Shown one piece after another: positions 1 to 7,708 of a DNA stretch of 64,000 nt (position 1 is its first letter; each line of letters starts with the position of its first letter). Location: NCBI RefSeq assembly GCF_900604485.1, contig NZ_UWOP01000002.1:1-64000 (forward strand), in the 5' to 3' direction. The stretch is from Enterococcus mediterraneensis. Its GTDB lineage: Bacteria > Bacillota > Bacilli > Lactobacillales > Enterococcaceae. Under the pieces are notes generated by a model. That model saw nothing but the letters and a program-made list of their open reading frames with translations, did no database searches and was not told where the DNA came from. The position numbers were made by a program, and so were the translations under genes.

Positions 1-53
1 ACGGCTACGATAATCACGTCTTTTTGAAATTGTTTTCCTTTGAACTGAGTCAT
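1..53 (-). CDS. IS1216-like transposase, N-terminal fragment (cut by window edge)
   Basis: The minus strand from 53 translates as MTQFKGKQFQKDVIIVAV, matching the conserved start of IS6-family DDE transposases (IS1216: ...FKGKQF..DVIIVAVGYYLRY). A GGAGG lies 7 bases upstream of the ATG at 53. An ATG at 59 is also in frame but sits only one base from the GGAGG, so 53 is preferred. The catalytic DDE region is outside the window, so intactness cannot be judged. Confidence 0.85.
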   Translation of the reverse strand, partial: MTQFKGKQFQKDVIIVA

Positions 54-127
54 CTTCATTCCTCCAAGCTATCTTTTTCAATTATTTTACCTCAAAATGA
101 GCTTATCGGAAACTTTGCAACAGAACC
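1..127 (-). mobile_element. IS6-family (IS1216-like) element, right end; truncated by window edge
   Basis: The sequence AAACTTTGCAACAGAACC at 110-127 is, on the minus strand, GGTTCTGTTGCAAAGTTT, the terminal inverted repeat I recognise from IS1216. The minus strand inside it carries the start of a transposase. These two together place an IS6-family end here. IS1216 copies commonly join plasmid-derived segments in enterococci, which fits the accessory genes that follow. The rest of the element lies outside the window. Confidence 0.9.
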
Positions 128-156
128 TTTATTCTCAACAGTAGAAACCTATGATA

Positions 157-196
157 AACTTAGATTATCAGAATTTTCCAAATGATAATCTAAGTT
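157..196. repeat. Perfect 13-bp inverted repeat beside the IS end
   Basis: AACTTAGATTATC at 157-169 is repeated inverted as GATAATCTAAGTT at 184-196 with a 14-base spacer. There is no T-run on either side, so it is not a standard terminator. It lies 30 bases outside the IS end and 140 bases upstream of the first gene. It could be an operator or a relic of an earlier junction. Confidence 0.5.
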
Positions 197-334
197 GTTC
201 AAGAATAGGGGCTGTATGATTTGGTCTATATATTATGACCATTTAGGAAGTTTTAATCATATCAAAAGTAGAGAAAAAATATTCAAAGCTATATTTTCTT
301 AAAATTTCCATTAGTCAAAGAGAGGAGATTAACT

Positions 335-877
335 ATGATAGACAAAAATGAGAAAGAGATTTTATTATTGAATAGCGAGAAAAATTTCAAAGAACTACTT
401 GAAATAATTGAATCAGTACCGAAAAGTAAAAGAGGAATTTCTATTGAAACTCCAGAGAGAGATAAAAATTTTAGAGATGTTTTAATGCATCTTTATGAAT
501 GGCACGCAATGCTTGAGAGATGGTATAGAGAGGGTATGGATGGGGATATTCCTTTTATGCCAGCACCTGGTTATAAGTGGAGTAGTATTAAACTCCTGAA
601 TATACGGATTTGGGAGAACTATCAAGATGTGACATTAAATCAAGCTATAAAAAAATTGAAGTTAAGTCACCAAAGAGTAACAGACTTAATTAAAATACAT
701 ACGAATGAAGAAATCGTGACAAAAAAATATTATAAGTGGACGAAAACAAGTAATTTGTTCAGTTATTTTACAGCGAACACATCTAATCATTACATTTGGG
801 CTGTGAAAAAATGTGAAGTTATCGCAAAGGCTTTAAAAGAAATAGAAAATGAAAATTTTGTAAAAACGTCTACTTAA
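335..877 (+). CDS. ClbS/DfsB family four-helix-bundle protein (DUF1706-like)
   Basis: A 180-residue soluble protein. The N-terminal pattern (helix, then VLMHLYEWHAMLERWYREG at about residues 50-68, PAPGYKWSSI at 76-85, and a C-terminal NHYIWAVKK) matches the ClbS/DfsB family. Founding members protect against the genotoxin colibactin; most relatives have no known substrate. The start at 335 has GGAGATT upstream, and a perfect hairpin follows the gene. It lies between the IS end and other accessory genes. The family call is from memory of the fold pattern, and a resistance role here is not shown. Confidence 0.7.
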   Translation: MIDKNEKEILLLNSEKNFKELLEIIESVPKSKRGISIETPERDKNFRDVLMHLYEWHAMLERWYREGMDGDIPFMPAPGYKWSSIKLLNIRIWENYQDVTLNQAIKKLKLSHQRVTDLIKIHTNEEIVTKKYYKWTKTSNLFSYFTANTSNHYIWAVKKCEVIAKALKEIENENFVKTST

Positions 878-907
878 ACGAACGAGGACTTTAATAGAGT
901 AAACAAA

Positions 908-935
908 AGGGAACTTCTAAAAATGGAAGTTCCCT
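908..935 (+). terminator. Hairpin terminator after the ClbS-like gene
   Basis: AGGGAACTTC / GAAGTTCCCT form a perfect 10-bp stem with an 8-base loop, 31 bases after the stop. The T-tract is weak (TTAATTCT). Confidence 0.65.
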
Positions 936-973
936 TAATTCTCGTAAAAAATCAACAATATAATTTAACATAG

Positions 974-1597
974 CCAAAAGTAAAAAAATATAAAGAATCT
1001 ATATCAGACAAAGGTTTTTATGGTAACTATAGTAAAGATAATATTAGAAGTTTTCTAACAAAAAAAGTGGACTCCGTAATTGAAAAAGAAAAAAACAAAA
1101 AAAAAAGTAGTTTGTTTAATTTGGAAAAAATTGATTATAAAGCAAATTCAGTAATTAATGAAGAAGATAGTAGGAATGTTCAATTCTATGAAGATTTGAT
1201 GGATATTTTTGATCCTATTGAATTTGATAATGATGAGAGATTGCTTTTAATCTATGCATTCATGGATGAAACAGCTATTTTTTCAACGGATGAGTCATTT
1301 TATAGGAAAGTTATTCAATGGGAAAGTGATAACAATTTAAACAGCTATTTGAGCGATAGAGTATTTGACGTACTAACAAAATTAAGTAACAAAGGGATTT
1401 TAAAGGAAGAATACTACAACTACTTAGATGAATATTCGGCACGCTATATTTTGCAGGCACACGATTACAAGAGACTAAAAAAATTTCTATTAGAAAAACA
1501 GGATAGAATCTCTACTGTTATTGAAAAATATAAAATGCCAGTAATGGTTGATCCGTTTGCAGATAATAATCTTGATGAATCAGAATTACCATTCTAA
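974..1597 (+). pseudogene. Hypothetical protein, probably 5'-truncated
   Basis: The open frame runs from just after a TAG at 971 to a TAA at 1595-1597. It has no ATG near its start and no ribosome binding site; the first usable start is a GTG at 1067 preceded by an A-run. The frame upstream of 1067 still reads like protein (FYGNYSKDNIRSFLTKK), which suggests that the 5' end of a longer gene was lost. The product is lysine- and acid-rich with no membrane segment. I do not recognise the family. If it were translated from 1067 the product would be 176 residues. Confidence 0.45.
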
Positions 1598-1742
1598 TTT
1601 TGTAGGATAAAATGATGTGATATAAATAATTTTTAGTACTCAAAACCAGTGTTAACAACTATCTTATTTTTCACCTGTAACAACTTGACTAATAGTATTT
1701 TGTGAATAGTTAAGGTTATTAAAAATTTTTGGAGGTAATTCG

Positions 1743-2600
1743 ATGCTTTTTTCTGAAAGATTAGGTTTTAAAAAAGTGGAAGATATTATACTTGTAGATA
1801 GATTGTCAGAAACTCTTAAAAATAGTTTAGCAAATGTGATTTATGATATTTTTCAAGAGAGTCATAAGATCCATAGTGAGTATGATTATAGGAAAACGGG
1901 TTCTTGGAAAATATACTACTTTTTAATAAAAGAGTTTTTTAAAGGACAAATAAATAATAGTTTGGATTGTGGGTATGGTTTTACTGTTTACTATGAGGAG
2001 ATTATTGATCGTTTAGATAACATGGAGTGGTATGCATATTTTGATTTACTAGAGACTTTAGCAAAGATGAAAATAATAGATATACGAAAAAGGAAACGCA
2101 TTAATAACATACTAGAATCGGAAAATTCAGGTTATAGATTAAGTGAAAGTAATGAATTTATACCGATAACAGACGACGTTGCTATTAAGAATATAGATGC
2201 TGCATCAGAATCAACATTTGAATATGCCAAAAATCATATTCAGAAATCTCTTACATATATAAGTGATAAGCAAAATCAAGACTATAATAATGTTGTCAGA
2301 GAAGCAATCAGTGCTGTTGAAAGCTGTATTATTGAAATTTCAGGTTTGCCAGCAACAAAAAAGAATACTTTAGGAACTGCTGTTAAAGCAATTAGGGATA
2401 ACCCGAATATTGAAATTGATCTTACCTTTTTAAAACCGTTTGAGACTATGTATGGTTTAGCGAGTAATAATGGAATAAGACATGCTGGAAATGAAAAAGC
2501 GATTGTGTCTGATTTACCAGATGCAATTTTAGTACTAACAACATGTTCAGCCTTAATTAATTATTTGGGAATAAAATTGCTAAATAATCCTCCAAAATAA
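1743..2600 (+). CDS. AbiJ-NTD4-like protein; candidate abortive-infection gene
   Basis: A 285-residue soluble protein starting behind GGAGGTAATTCG. Residues about 1-110 (MLFSERLGF..., then LDCGYGFTVYYEEIIDRL) resemble the AbiJ N-terminal domain 4 group. Residues about 150-285 contain REAISAVESCIIEISG and GLASNNGIRHAGNE, a helical pattern found in the C-terminal half of many AbiJ-like proteins. AbiJ was described as a lactococcal phage-exclusion protein. The domain call is by eye. The setting, next to a toxin-antitoxin pair and a SEFIR gene, supports a defence role without proving it. Confidence 0.65.
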   Translation: MLFSERLGFKKVEDIILVDRLSETLKNSLANVIYDIFQESHKIHSEYDYRKTGSWKIYYFLIKEFFKGQINNSLDCGYGFTVYYEEIIDRLDNMEWYAYFDLLETLAKMKIIDIRKRKRINNILESENSGYRLSESNEFIPITDDVAIKNIDAASESTFEYAKNHIQKSLTYISDKQNQDYNNVVREAISAVESCIIEISGLPATKKNTLGTAVKAIRDNPNIEIDLTFLKPFETMYGLASNNGIRHAGNEKAIVSDLPDAILVLTTCSALINYLGIKLLNNPPK

Positions 2601-2645
2601 TGAAGAGTATGTTCGTGAAAGAATAATTGTTCGAAACTAATACTA

Positions 2646-2673
2646 TTTTTACAATGTATATGCATTGTAAAAA
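2646..2673. terminator. Bidirectional-type hairpin between the AbiJ-like gene and the TA pair
   Basis: TTTTTACAATG and CATTGTAAAAA form a perfect 11-bp inverted repeat around TATATG. T-runs on both outer arms suit termination in either direction. It is also close enough to the next promoter to act as an operator. Confidence 0.5.
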
Positions 2674-2701
2674 ATCATAATTAAATTAAATATAAGAGAT
2701 A

Positions 2702-2730
2702 TTGAACAATATGGATATACGGTATATACT
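2702..2730 (+). promoter_or_regulatory. Promoter of the AbrB/Doc operon with overlapping dyad
   Basis: TTGAAC (2702-2707), 17 bases, TATACT (2725-2730). The short dyad ATATAC-G-GTATAT lies inside the promoter, which fits autorepression by the AbrB-type antitoxin. This is a by-eye call. Confidence 0.5.
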
Positions 2731-2750
2731 TAATTATAGGAGTTGATTTT

Positions 2751-2987
2751 ATGAATATAAAAAAACGAAAAATTAGAGAAGTAGGTAACTCAATAGTTGT
2801 CACTTTATCAAAAGAGAGTTTATTACAAAAAGGATTGAAACCTGGAGATACTATTTTTATTGATGAAGACAAAATGATGGATGCAATCGTGAAAGAAGAA
2901 AGCAATTTAGATCTCGAAATTGATATGTATGTGAATCAAGCTCTATCTGAATATGATGCGGCGTTCAAGGAATTAGTTGATCGATGA
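2751..2987 (+). CDS. AbrB/MazE-type antitoxin of a Doc toxin pair
   Basis: 78 residues. Residues 5-45 carry the swapped-hairpin AbrB signature: KIREVGNSIVVTLSKE followed by GLKPGDTIFID. This fold binds DNA as a dimer. The acidic C-terminal tail (residues 50-78) would be expected to bind and block the toxin. The ribosome binding site TAGGAG precedes the ATG. Its stop overlaps the toxin start as ATGA, the usual translational coupling in toxin-antitoxin operons. Classical Doc toxins pair with Phd, so an AbrB-type partner is a less usual but known combination. Confidence 0.8.
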   Translation: MNIKKRKIREVGNSIVVTLSKESLLQKGLKPGDTIFIDEDKMMDAIVKEESNLDLEIDMYVNQALSEYDAAFKELVDR

Positions 2988-3394
2988 TTTATTTGAGCGA
3001 AAGAGACATTGTAAAATTGAATGTTATTCAAATAAAAAGATATTCACCAAAGGAAACAATTGGCGTTATTGATAAAAATGCTTTGAGTATGGCTGTAAAT
3101 CAACCGAAACAGCATATTTTTGGAAAAGATCTCTATCCCGATGTGTTCAGCAAAGCAGCAGTTCTCTTAATAAATCTGATCAAAAAGCATCCATTTCACA
3201 ATGCTAATAAACGTACAGCATTTTTAGCTACATATATTTTTCTTAAGCTAAACGGCTGTTCACTGAAAATGGAAAATCAGGAAGTTGTAGAATTTGTAGT
3301 TAGAATTGCTACGTATCAGGGGGAGTTTAATGACTTAAAAGAGGCAACAACTGATATACTAAAAAATAATTCCACAAAAATAGGAGCAAACTAG
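2984..3394 (+). CDS. doc: Death-on-curing (Doc/Fic family) toxin
   Basis: 136 residues. HPFHNANKR at residues 69-77 matches the Doc version of the Fic motif (HxFx[D/N]ANKR). Doc of phage P1 phosphorylates elongation factor Tu and stops translation; the same reaction is inferred here from the motif. The protein has usual Doc length, lacks an N-terminal inhibitory helix, and starts inside the antitoxin stop codon (ATGA), so antidote and toxin are made from one message. It probably stabilises the surrounding accessory DNA. Confidence 0.85.
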   Translation: MIYLSERDIVKLNVIQIKRYSPKETIGVIDKNALSMAVNQPKQHIFGKDLYPDVFSKAAVLLINLIKKHPFHNANKRTAFLATYIFLKLNGCSLKMENQEVVEFVVRIATYQGEFNDLKEATTDILKNNSTKIGAN

Positions 3395-3432
3395 TTATCC
3401 AGTTAAATCTGGAGAGTTAGTTTGTTTTTGTT

Positions 3433-3525
3433 TTGGTTTACATAAGATAAATTATGCGAAGTTCATTATTTTAAAAGCTTAAATAATAAGCTTTTTTATA
3501 ATACCAATTTATTTATGTAAACCAA
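3433..3525. repeat. About 20-bp inverted repeat (GGTTTACATAA) flanking a terminator
   Basis: TTGGTTTACATAAGATAAAT starts at 3433 and is repeated inverted as CAATTTATTTATGTAAACCAA at 3505-3525. Between them a small hairpin, AAAAGCTTA (3473-3481) / TAAGCTTTT (3487-3495), could terminate the doc transcript. A third copy of GTTTACATAAGAT lies at 7266-7278 in direct orientation relative to the first. The repeats may be recombination or element-end sequences. Confidence 0.55.
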
Positions 3526-3900
3526 TGACCTTAATCGCTTAAGCAAGCACGTTATGTAATACTCTACTCTCTCCAAAACTAATGACTATCTATTTTCAAA
3601 GAAGCTAGAATGATTATCTGATCCAATGATAATTTATATTTAATTCCTGGTCTACTACTCTTCTTTTAATCAATTAATGTCTAACGTACTGTACACGATA
3701 AAGTAGGAAGACTTATTTTCAACTCCGGATTCATTTTTTTAATTCGGTGAAAATCACTAAATTAAGAGTTTATCCAAGTTCATTTTAGCTGAGAATACGC
3801 TTGAAAATAATTTTGATGAATTTTCCTGAATTAAAATTTATTAACTTGTTGAGTGATATAATTGTAATGTATTACCAAATAGTTAGCACTTAGATTAGTG
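3526..3900. other. AT-rich gap without a gene
   Basis: About 375 bases between the inverted repeat and the SEFIR gene contain only short open frames with stops in all frames. I see no convincing gene, RNA or strong promoter. Confidence 0.5.
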
Positions 3901-4851
3901 ATGGAAAGGAATAGTGAGAACAAGATGACTGGTAGAAATCCCAAAGTATTTATATCATATTCATGGGAGAATAAGGAAAATAAAGAATGGGCTAGAGAAC
4001 TAGCAGACAAATTACTTGAAAACGGTATTGATGCATATATAGATCAGTATGATTTAAGTTTAGGTGATAGATTACCTCAGTTTATGGAGCAACAAATATC
4101 CGATTCAGATTATGTTCTAATTATATGTACACCAGAGTATAAAAAAAAGGCAAATAATCGTACAAGTGGTGTTGGGTATGAAGGTCATATTATCTCAGCA
4201 GAATTGCTTTCTGGAAAAAATGAACGTAAATTTATCCCAATAATTAAAGAAGGACGTGCAAGCGAAGTACTTCCTACTTTTCTTGCTGGAAAGCTTGGAA
4301 TTGATTTATCAGATAGCCAACATTATGATGAAAACTTAGATGATTTAATTACAACTATATTTGGTGTTAAGAGAAAACCAGCATTAGGTGATATACCTAG
4401 GCATATTAAAGGCAGTCCCTTACTACCTATAGAACATAATGAAAATAAAGATATTGAAATCTTAGGAATTATCACTGATAAAGTAACTGTACCTAAAATG
4501 GATGGCTCAAGGGGTTCTGCATTATATAAAATTCCATTTAGATTAAATAGAGTACCAAGTCAGCTTTGGAAAGAGTTGTTTGTTAGAAATTGGAATTCAC
4601 CACCACGATATACAACAATGCATAGACCAGGAATTGCTTCTGTTGTAGACGATGAAATTTTACTTAATGGAACAACTATTGAGGAAGTCCGGGAATATCA
4701 TCGGGAAACTTTAAAACTTTGCATTGAAAAAAGTAATACTCAAGAAAAAAAAATATTGCTAGAGGAGGAACAAAAAAAAGAGAGAGAGAATGAGCGAGTC
4801 AGATCACATAAAGAAAGTGTTCAGAAATTAGCAGATGAATTAGAGTTCTAG
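3901..4851 (+). CDS. SEFIR (TIR-like) domain protein; candidate single-gene phage defence
   Basis: About 316 residues. Residues 14-155 match the SEFIR branch of TIR-like domains: [50 protein letters not shown] and [11 protein letters not shown]. Bacterial SEFIR proteins are reported as phage-defence effectors thought to deplete NAD+. Residues 175-270 form a separate domain I do not recognise ([28 protein letters not shown]), followed by a highly charged coiled-coil-like tail (about 275-310). The start is uncertain: ATG at 3901 and ATG at 3925 are both in frame and neither has a good ribosome binding site. It converges with the resolvase; the two stops overlap by 4 bases. Confidence 0.75.
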   Translation: MERNSENKMTGRNPKVFISYSWENKENKEWARELADKLLENGIDAYIDQYDLSLGDRLPQFMEQQISDSDYVLIICTPEYKKKANNRTSGVGYEGHIISAELLSGKNERKFIPIIKEGRASEVLPTFLAGKLGIDLSDSQHYDENLDDLITTIFGVKRKPALGDIPRHIKGSPLLPIEHNENKDIEILGIITDKVTVPKMDGSRGSALYKIPFRLNRVPSQLWKELFVRNWNSPPRYTTMHRPGIASVVDDEILLNGTTIEEVREYHRETLKLCIEKSNTQEKKILLEEEQKKERENERVRSHKESVQKLADELEF

Positions 4852-5456
4852 TTGATAGTCAGTTCTTTCTTAATTCGATACACAGTTTGTCTAGTTACAT
4901 TATAGTCTGTTGCTATTTTTGAAATAGCGACACCATTCTCCAGGTCCTGAACGATGCTTCTATAAACAAGGCGACGTTGAGGATCTTTTGTGTTCGCACT
5001 GTATAACTTAGGACGTCCTTTATAGACGCCGTTTGCTTTAGCAATCATTATCCCTTGTGCCTGGCGTCGTTTTGATTCAGTACGCTCTTGTTCAGCAATC
5101 ATGGCCAAAATTTGAATGATTAGGTCTTTGATAAATTTATCCAGGAGAGGATTTCCGCTTGCTTCAGCCATGATCGGTAAACTGGTGATAATGAGTCGTA
5201 CATTTTTCTTCTTTAAATAATTCACTGAATCGATAATCTCGTCATAATTTCGTCCAAGTCGATCAATGGCTTCTACAATAAAAATATCTTGCTCTCTGAC
5301 AAAATCTAAAGCTTCCTGAAAAATCGGACGATGACTAATCGTCGCTCCAGATTGCTTTTCTATAAAAATTTTTTCAGCGCCAAACTTTTTCATTTCTTCA
5401 ATTTGCCGTTGTTCATTTTGATCGATTGATGAAACTCGGATATATGCAATTTTCAA
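4848..5456 (-). CDS. Serine recombinase / resolvase, plasmid type
   Basis: 202 residues. The N-terminal catalytic domain starts [18 protein letters not shown] with the nucleophilic serine at residue 9. [11 protein letters not shown]-like motif ([15 protein letters not shown], about residues 60-74) and an arginine-rich E-helix ([14 protein letters not shown]) follow. [20 protein letters not shown] at about 174-193 is a helix-turn-helix. This is the resolvase/invertase layout used for plasmid multimer resolution and Tn3-like transposons. A res-like palindrome lies 82 bases upstream, so the site and its recombinase travel together. Confidence 0.9.
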   Translation of the reverse strand: MKIAYIRVSSIDQNEQRQIEEMKKFGAEKIFIEKQSGATISHRPIFQEALDFVREQDIFIVEAIDRLGRNYDEIIDSVNYLKKKNVRLIITSLPIMAEASGNPLLDKFIKDLIIQILAMIAEQERTESKRRQAQGIMIAKANGVYKGRPKLYSANTKDPQRRLVYRSIVQDLENGVAISKIATDYNVTRQTVYRIKKELTIN

Positions 5457-5537
5457 AAATTTTACCTACTTTCTCGAACTGTTTAAAACACACCCTAATC
5501 ATACATTTAAAAACCATATTTTTCAATGTTATACCTA

Positions 5538-5567
5538 TGTCTATTTAGGGTACACTTTAAATAGACA
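5538..5567. promoter_or_regulatory. Res-like palindrome upstream of the resolvase
   Basis: TGTCTATTTA (5538-5547) and TAAATAGACA (5558-5567) are perfect 10-bp inverted arms with a 10-base spacer. The size and spacing fit a resolvase dimer site (res subsite). It lies in the resolvase promoter region, where res sites usually sit. Confidence 0.6.
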
Positions 5568-5785
5568 ATACGGTCTTGAATTATAAAAGCTAAAAAGAAA
5601 TAAGCACTCGTATAAAACAAGTATGGTTTTTTCCATTTCATAGACTTTTAAGAACAAATTTAGTATGCTCAATGCATGATGATAAAGGTCGTTATTTTTT
5701 ACTATATTTGTAAATGAAATAAATCTAGTAAAAAATATGATAAAGAATAGATAATTTTTACACAGAGTAAAAGGGAGGAAGAGGA

Positions 5786-6184
5786 GTGAGAAGAAAACTA
5801 TTTTTAGGGGGTGTTTTGCTGGTTTTGCTTTCATTTTTTTATGTTAGCGATTTGAAGAAAAAGGACTTAGCAGATGAGATACCACCAAATCGATTGATAG
5901 GAGTTGTAGTTAAACAGGATTATGATAAATTAATATTGATTGTAAAAACGACTGAGATTGCAAAAGAAAGTCCGTTAAGTGTTGGAGAAGAGGTTTACTT
6001 TGATTTTTCTACGCCAAAAATGAATGATCTAGGAAACTATCCAACTCGAACAGAAAGAATTCAAGCTTTAAAAAAATATACAGTTGGAAGTAAAATTGCA
6101 TTTGGTTTTGTAAACGAGAGCGTTAACAAGGAACGGGTTTTTGACCTTGCTTTACTTGATAATATTTCAATTTTAGAAAATTAA
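5786..6184 (+). CDS. Hypothetical membrane-anchored or secreted protein
   Basis: 132 residues from a GTG start with GGAGGAAGAGGA upstream. Residues 1-20 (RRKLFLGGVLLVLLSFFYV) are a single N-terminal membrane segment or signal anchor; no lipobox cysteine is present. The remainder is a soluble, beta-rich-looking domain exposed outside the cell. I do not recognise the family. It sits in the accessory block and has no obvious operon partner. Confidence 0.6.
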   Translation: MRRKLFLGGVLLVLLSFFYVSDLKKKDLADEIPPNRLIGVVVKQDYDKLILIVKTTEIAKESPLSVGEEVYFDFSTPKMNDLGNYPTRTERIQALKKYTVGSKIAFGFVNESVNKERVFDLALLDNISILEN

Positions 6185-6199
6185 GGATAGGGTTTAGTT

Positions 6200-6498
6200 G
6201 ATAAGGTAAAAGACCTAATCATTGATACTAATGTGGATACTAATAAGATGAGTTATTATATTTCTCCTGCCAAAGTTAAGTCACTGAGTTCCCAAACTAA
6301 AAAATTAAATACTGTTAATGTGTTTGCTGCATTTATTGGTCTAACTCCTGGAATAATTCCCTTAGTCTTTGGTTCTTCGGTTTCTGCAAATCAAGTCTTT
6401 ATAAATACAGCAAAAAAAGGTAAGGGCGTACAATTAAACTATATAGTAATAGTTCAACAGATACTTACAGCACGAATCAAAATTATGTAATAAAATAG
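6200..6498 (+). pseudogene. Small hydrophobic protein, possibly bacteriocin-like, frameshifted near its 3' end
   Basis: The frame opening at about 6200 reads VDKVKDLIIDTNVD, then MSYYISPAKVKSLSSQTKK, a hydrophobic stretch (VFAAFIGLTPGIIPLVFG) and a basic turn (KKGKGVQLNYI). It ends IVIVQQILTARIKIM at 6490. Another frame through the same end reads SNSSTDTYSTNQNYVIK and stops at 6498, which looks more like a natural extracellular tail. This suggests a single-base lesion around 6445. No good start or ribosome binding site exists for GTG 6233 or ATG 6248. The link to bacteriocins is only by general appearance. Confidence 0.35.
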
Positions 6499-6514
6499 TT
6501 TGGAGGTAACTACT

Positions 6515-6679
6515 ATGCTAATAACAAAAATTTCTTTAGCTATTGCAGTAATATTAGGCATTTGTTTATATTTTGTGTTGCCACCGGTAAACTTCTTTAT
6601 ATATTTTACTATTCCAGCGGTTATTATTGTTAATGTGATAAGGATTGTTGTAAAAAAGAAACAAGAAAAGTATGCTTAA
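6515..6679 (+). CDS. Small two-segment membrane protein
   Basis: 54 residues behind a strong ribosome binding site (TGGAGGTAACTACT-ATG). Two hydrophobic segments at about residues 5-22 and 26-44 are followed by a basic tail (VVKKKQEKYA). It begins 17 bases after the broken hydrophobic ORF, an arrangement that would suit a toxin/immunity or peptide/immunity pair, but nothing in its sequence proves that role. It is below the size most gene callers accept. Confidence 0.55.
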   Translation: MLITKISLAIAVILGICLYFVLPPVNFFIYFTIPAVIIVNVIRIVVKKKQEKYA

Positions 6680-6797
6680 GATTGGTGAATGATCTCATGA
6701 AAGTAAAAAGAGTAGTCGTGATTTTAACGACTATTCTTTTTAAGATCGTGTAAACCATTGTGTAAAATAAAAATACATTAATTAATGTGTGATTATT

Positions 6798-7203
6798 ATG
6801 AGTGATAATAGTTTAGAAGAATTTTTAAAATCTAGAGAATCAGATACTTGCAGTGACCCAAAAAAATTAGATTTTTTGGTCTAACTTTTGAGAGGTGGTA
6901 CAAAATAATGAGTACAACAAAACTTTCCACTACAAAGAGATCACTGATAATAAATTGTTCAATCATATTATTTTGTCTCTAATGACAAATGGAGCTAAAC
7001 AATTTCCAGAATTAAGAGAAAAAATTGCCACCTATTCTGAGGAGAATTTCGAGGAAGTCGATGAAAATTGATCCATAAATAATGATCAGGTGGTTCGTGA
7101 GGAGTTCGATTTACTTGAATTGTTGATCGATCATTTTGATTTAGAGATGCTCCAGATTCTAAAAGAAAAAATAGAGTCAAGAACCTTACGTTACACTGAG
7201 TAA
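6798..7203 (+). pseudogene. Degraded plasmid-type gene remnants
   Basis: Several short frames read like pieces of real proteins but do not connect. MSDNSLEEFLKSRESD runs 6798-6884. From about 6910 a frame reads NKTFHYKEITDNKLFNHI and continues through MTNGAKQFPELREKI to a TGA near 7070. A last piece, EEFDLLELLIDHFDLEMLQ, ends with TAA at 7201-7203. A GAGAGGTGG ribosome binding site at about 6889 leads into a frame that stops at 6982. I read this as one or two frameshifted or nonsense-damaged genes. The family is not recognised. Confidence 0.4.
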
Positions 7204-7301
7204 TTTCATTAATGCAAGGGGAAGACTGGTTGGAGTTTTCATCACTAATCTTTCTTTTTTTATCAGTTTACATAAGATGGATATAATAAACAAAAAAGAA
7301 A

Positions 7302-7332
7302 AACCGGCGCTTATTGATCGTCAGCGCCGGTT
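7302..7332 (-). terminator. Terminator of the PfpI-like pseudogene
   Basis: AACCGGCGCT (7302-7311) and AGCGCCGGTT (7323-7332) form a perfect 10-bp stem. On the minus strand it is followed by a T-rich tract. Confidence 0.8.
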
Positions 7333-7350
7333 GTCATTAACAAAAATCAG

Positions 7351-7708
7351 TCAGGCGAGAGGATCACCGTATTTTTCCAAATACCCATAGTAGCCCATCT
7401 TATATAAACGAATCGTTTTCTGTCGGATTTCATCTGTCGCGAAATCGACAGCTTGTAAGATCAAGTCGGTGAATTCGATAGGGGCGATCCCATTGGCTGT
7501 AATCAGGTTTTTATCTCTCACAGCCTGTTGTTCCATAAAATCTTCTTTATTGCGATAATTTTCTATCTCCAACCAAGGGGACTGCGCGTTTCCTGTATGT
7601 TTATAGCCTTGCAGCAAACCATTCTTCGCTCTGATTCAGTGTACTGGTAACGTACACGCCTTCCCAATCCGCATATTCATCCAACAAAAATGTAATTGCT
7701 CTTTTCAT
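7351..7708 (-). pseudogene. DJ-1/PfpI family protein with internal deletion and frameshift
   Basis: From the ATG at 7708 the minus strand reads MKRAITFLLDEYADWEGVYV and continues to NQSEEWF before a stop. The other frame then picks up NGLLQGYKHTGNAQ and runs to the end (GYYGYLEKYGDPLA). Both pieces are the N- and C-termini of the same DJ-1/PfpI (type 1 glutamine amidotransferase-like) protein. The middle part, including the region expected to hold the reactive cysteine, is missing. The junction is near 7617-7630, where the expected flanks share AATGG, consistent with a microhomology deletion. The terminator is intact. It lies at the border of the accessory block. Confidence 0.85.

Noticed and set aside
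5541-5834. 97-codon minus-strand ORF upstream of the resolvase
   Set aside because: Covers the res-like site and the start of the GTG-initiated plus-strand gene; Phe-rich shadow composition without a ribosome binding site.
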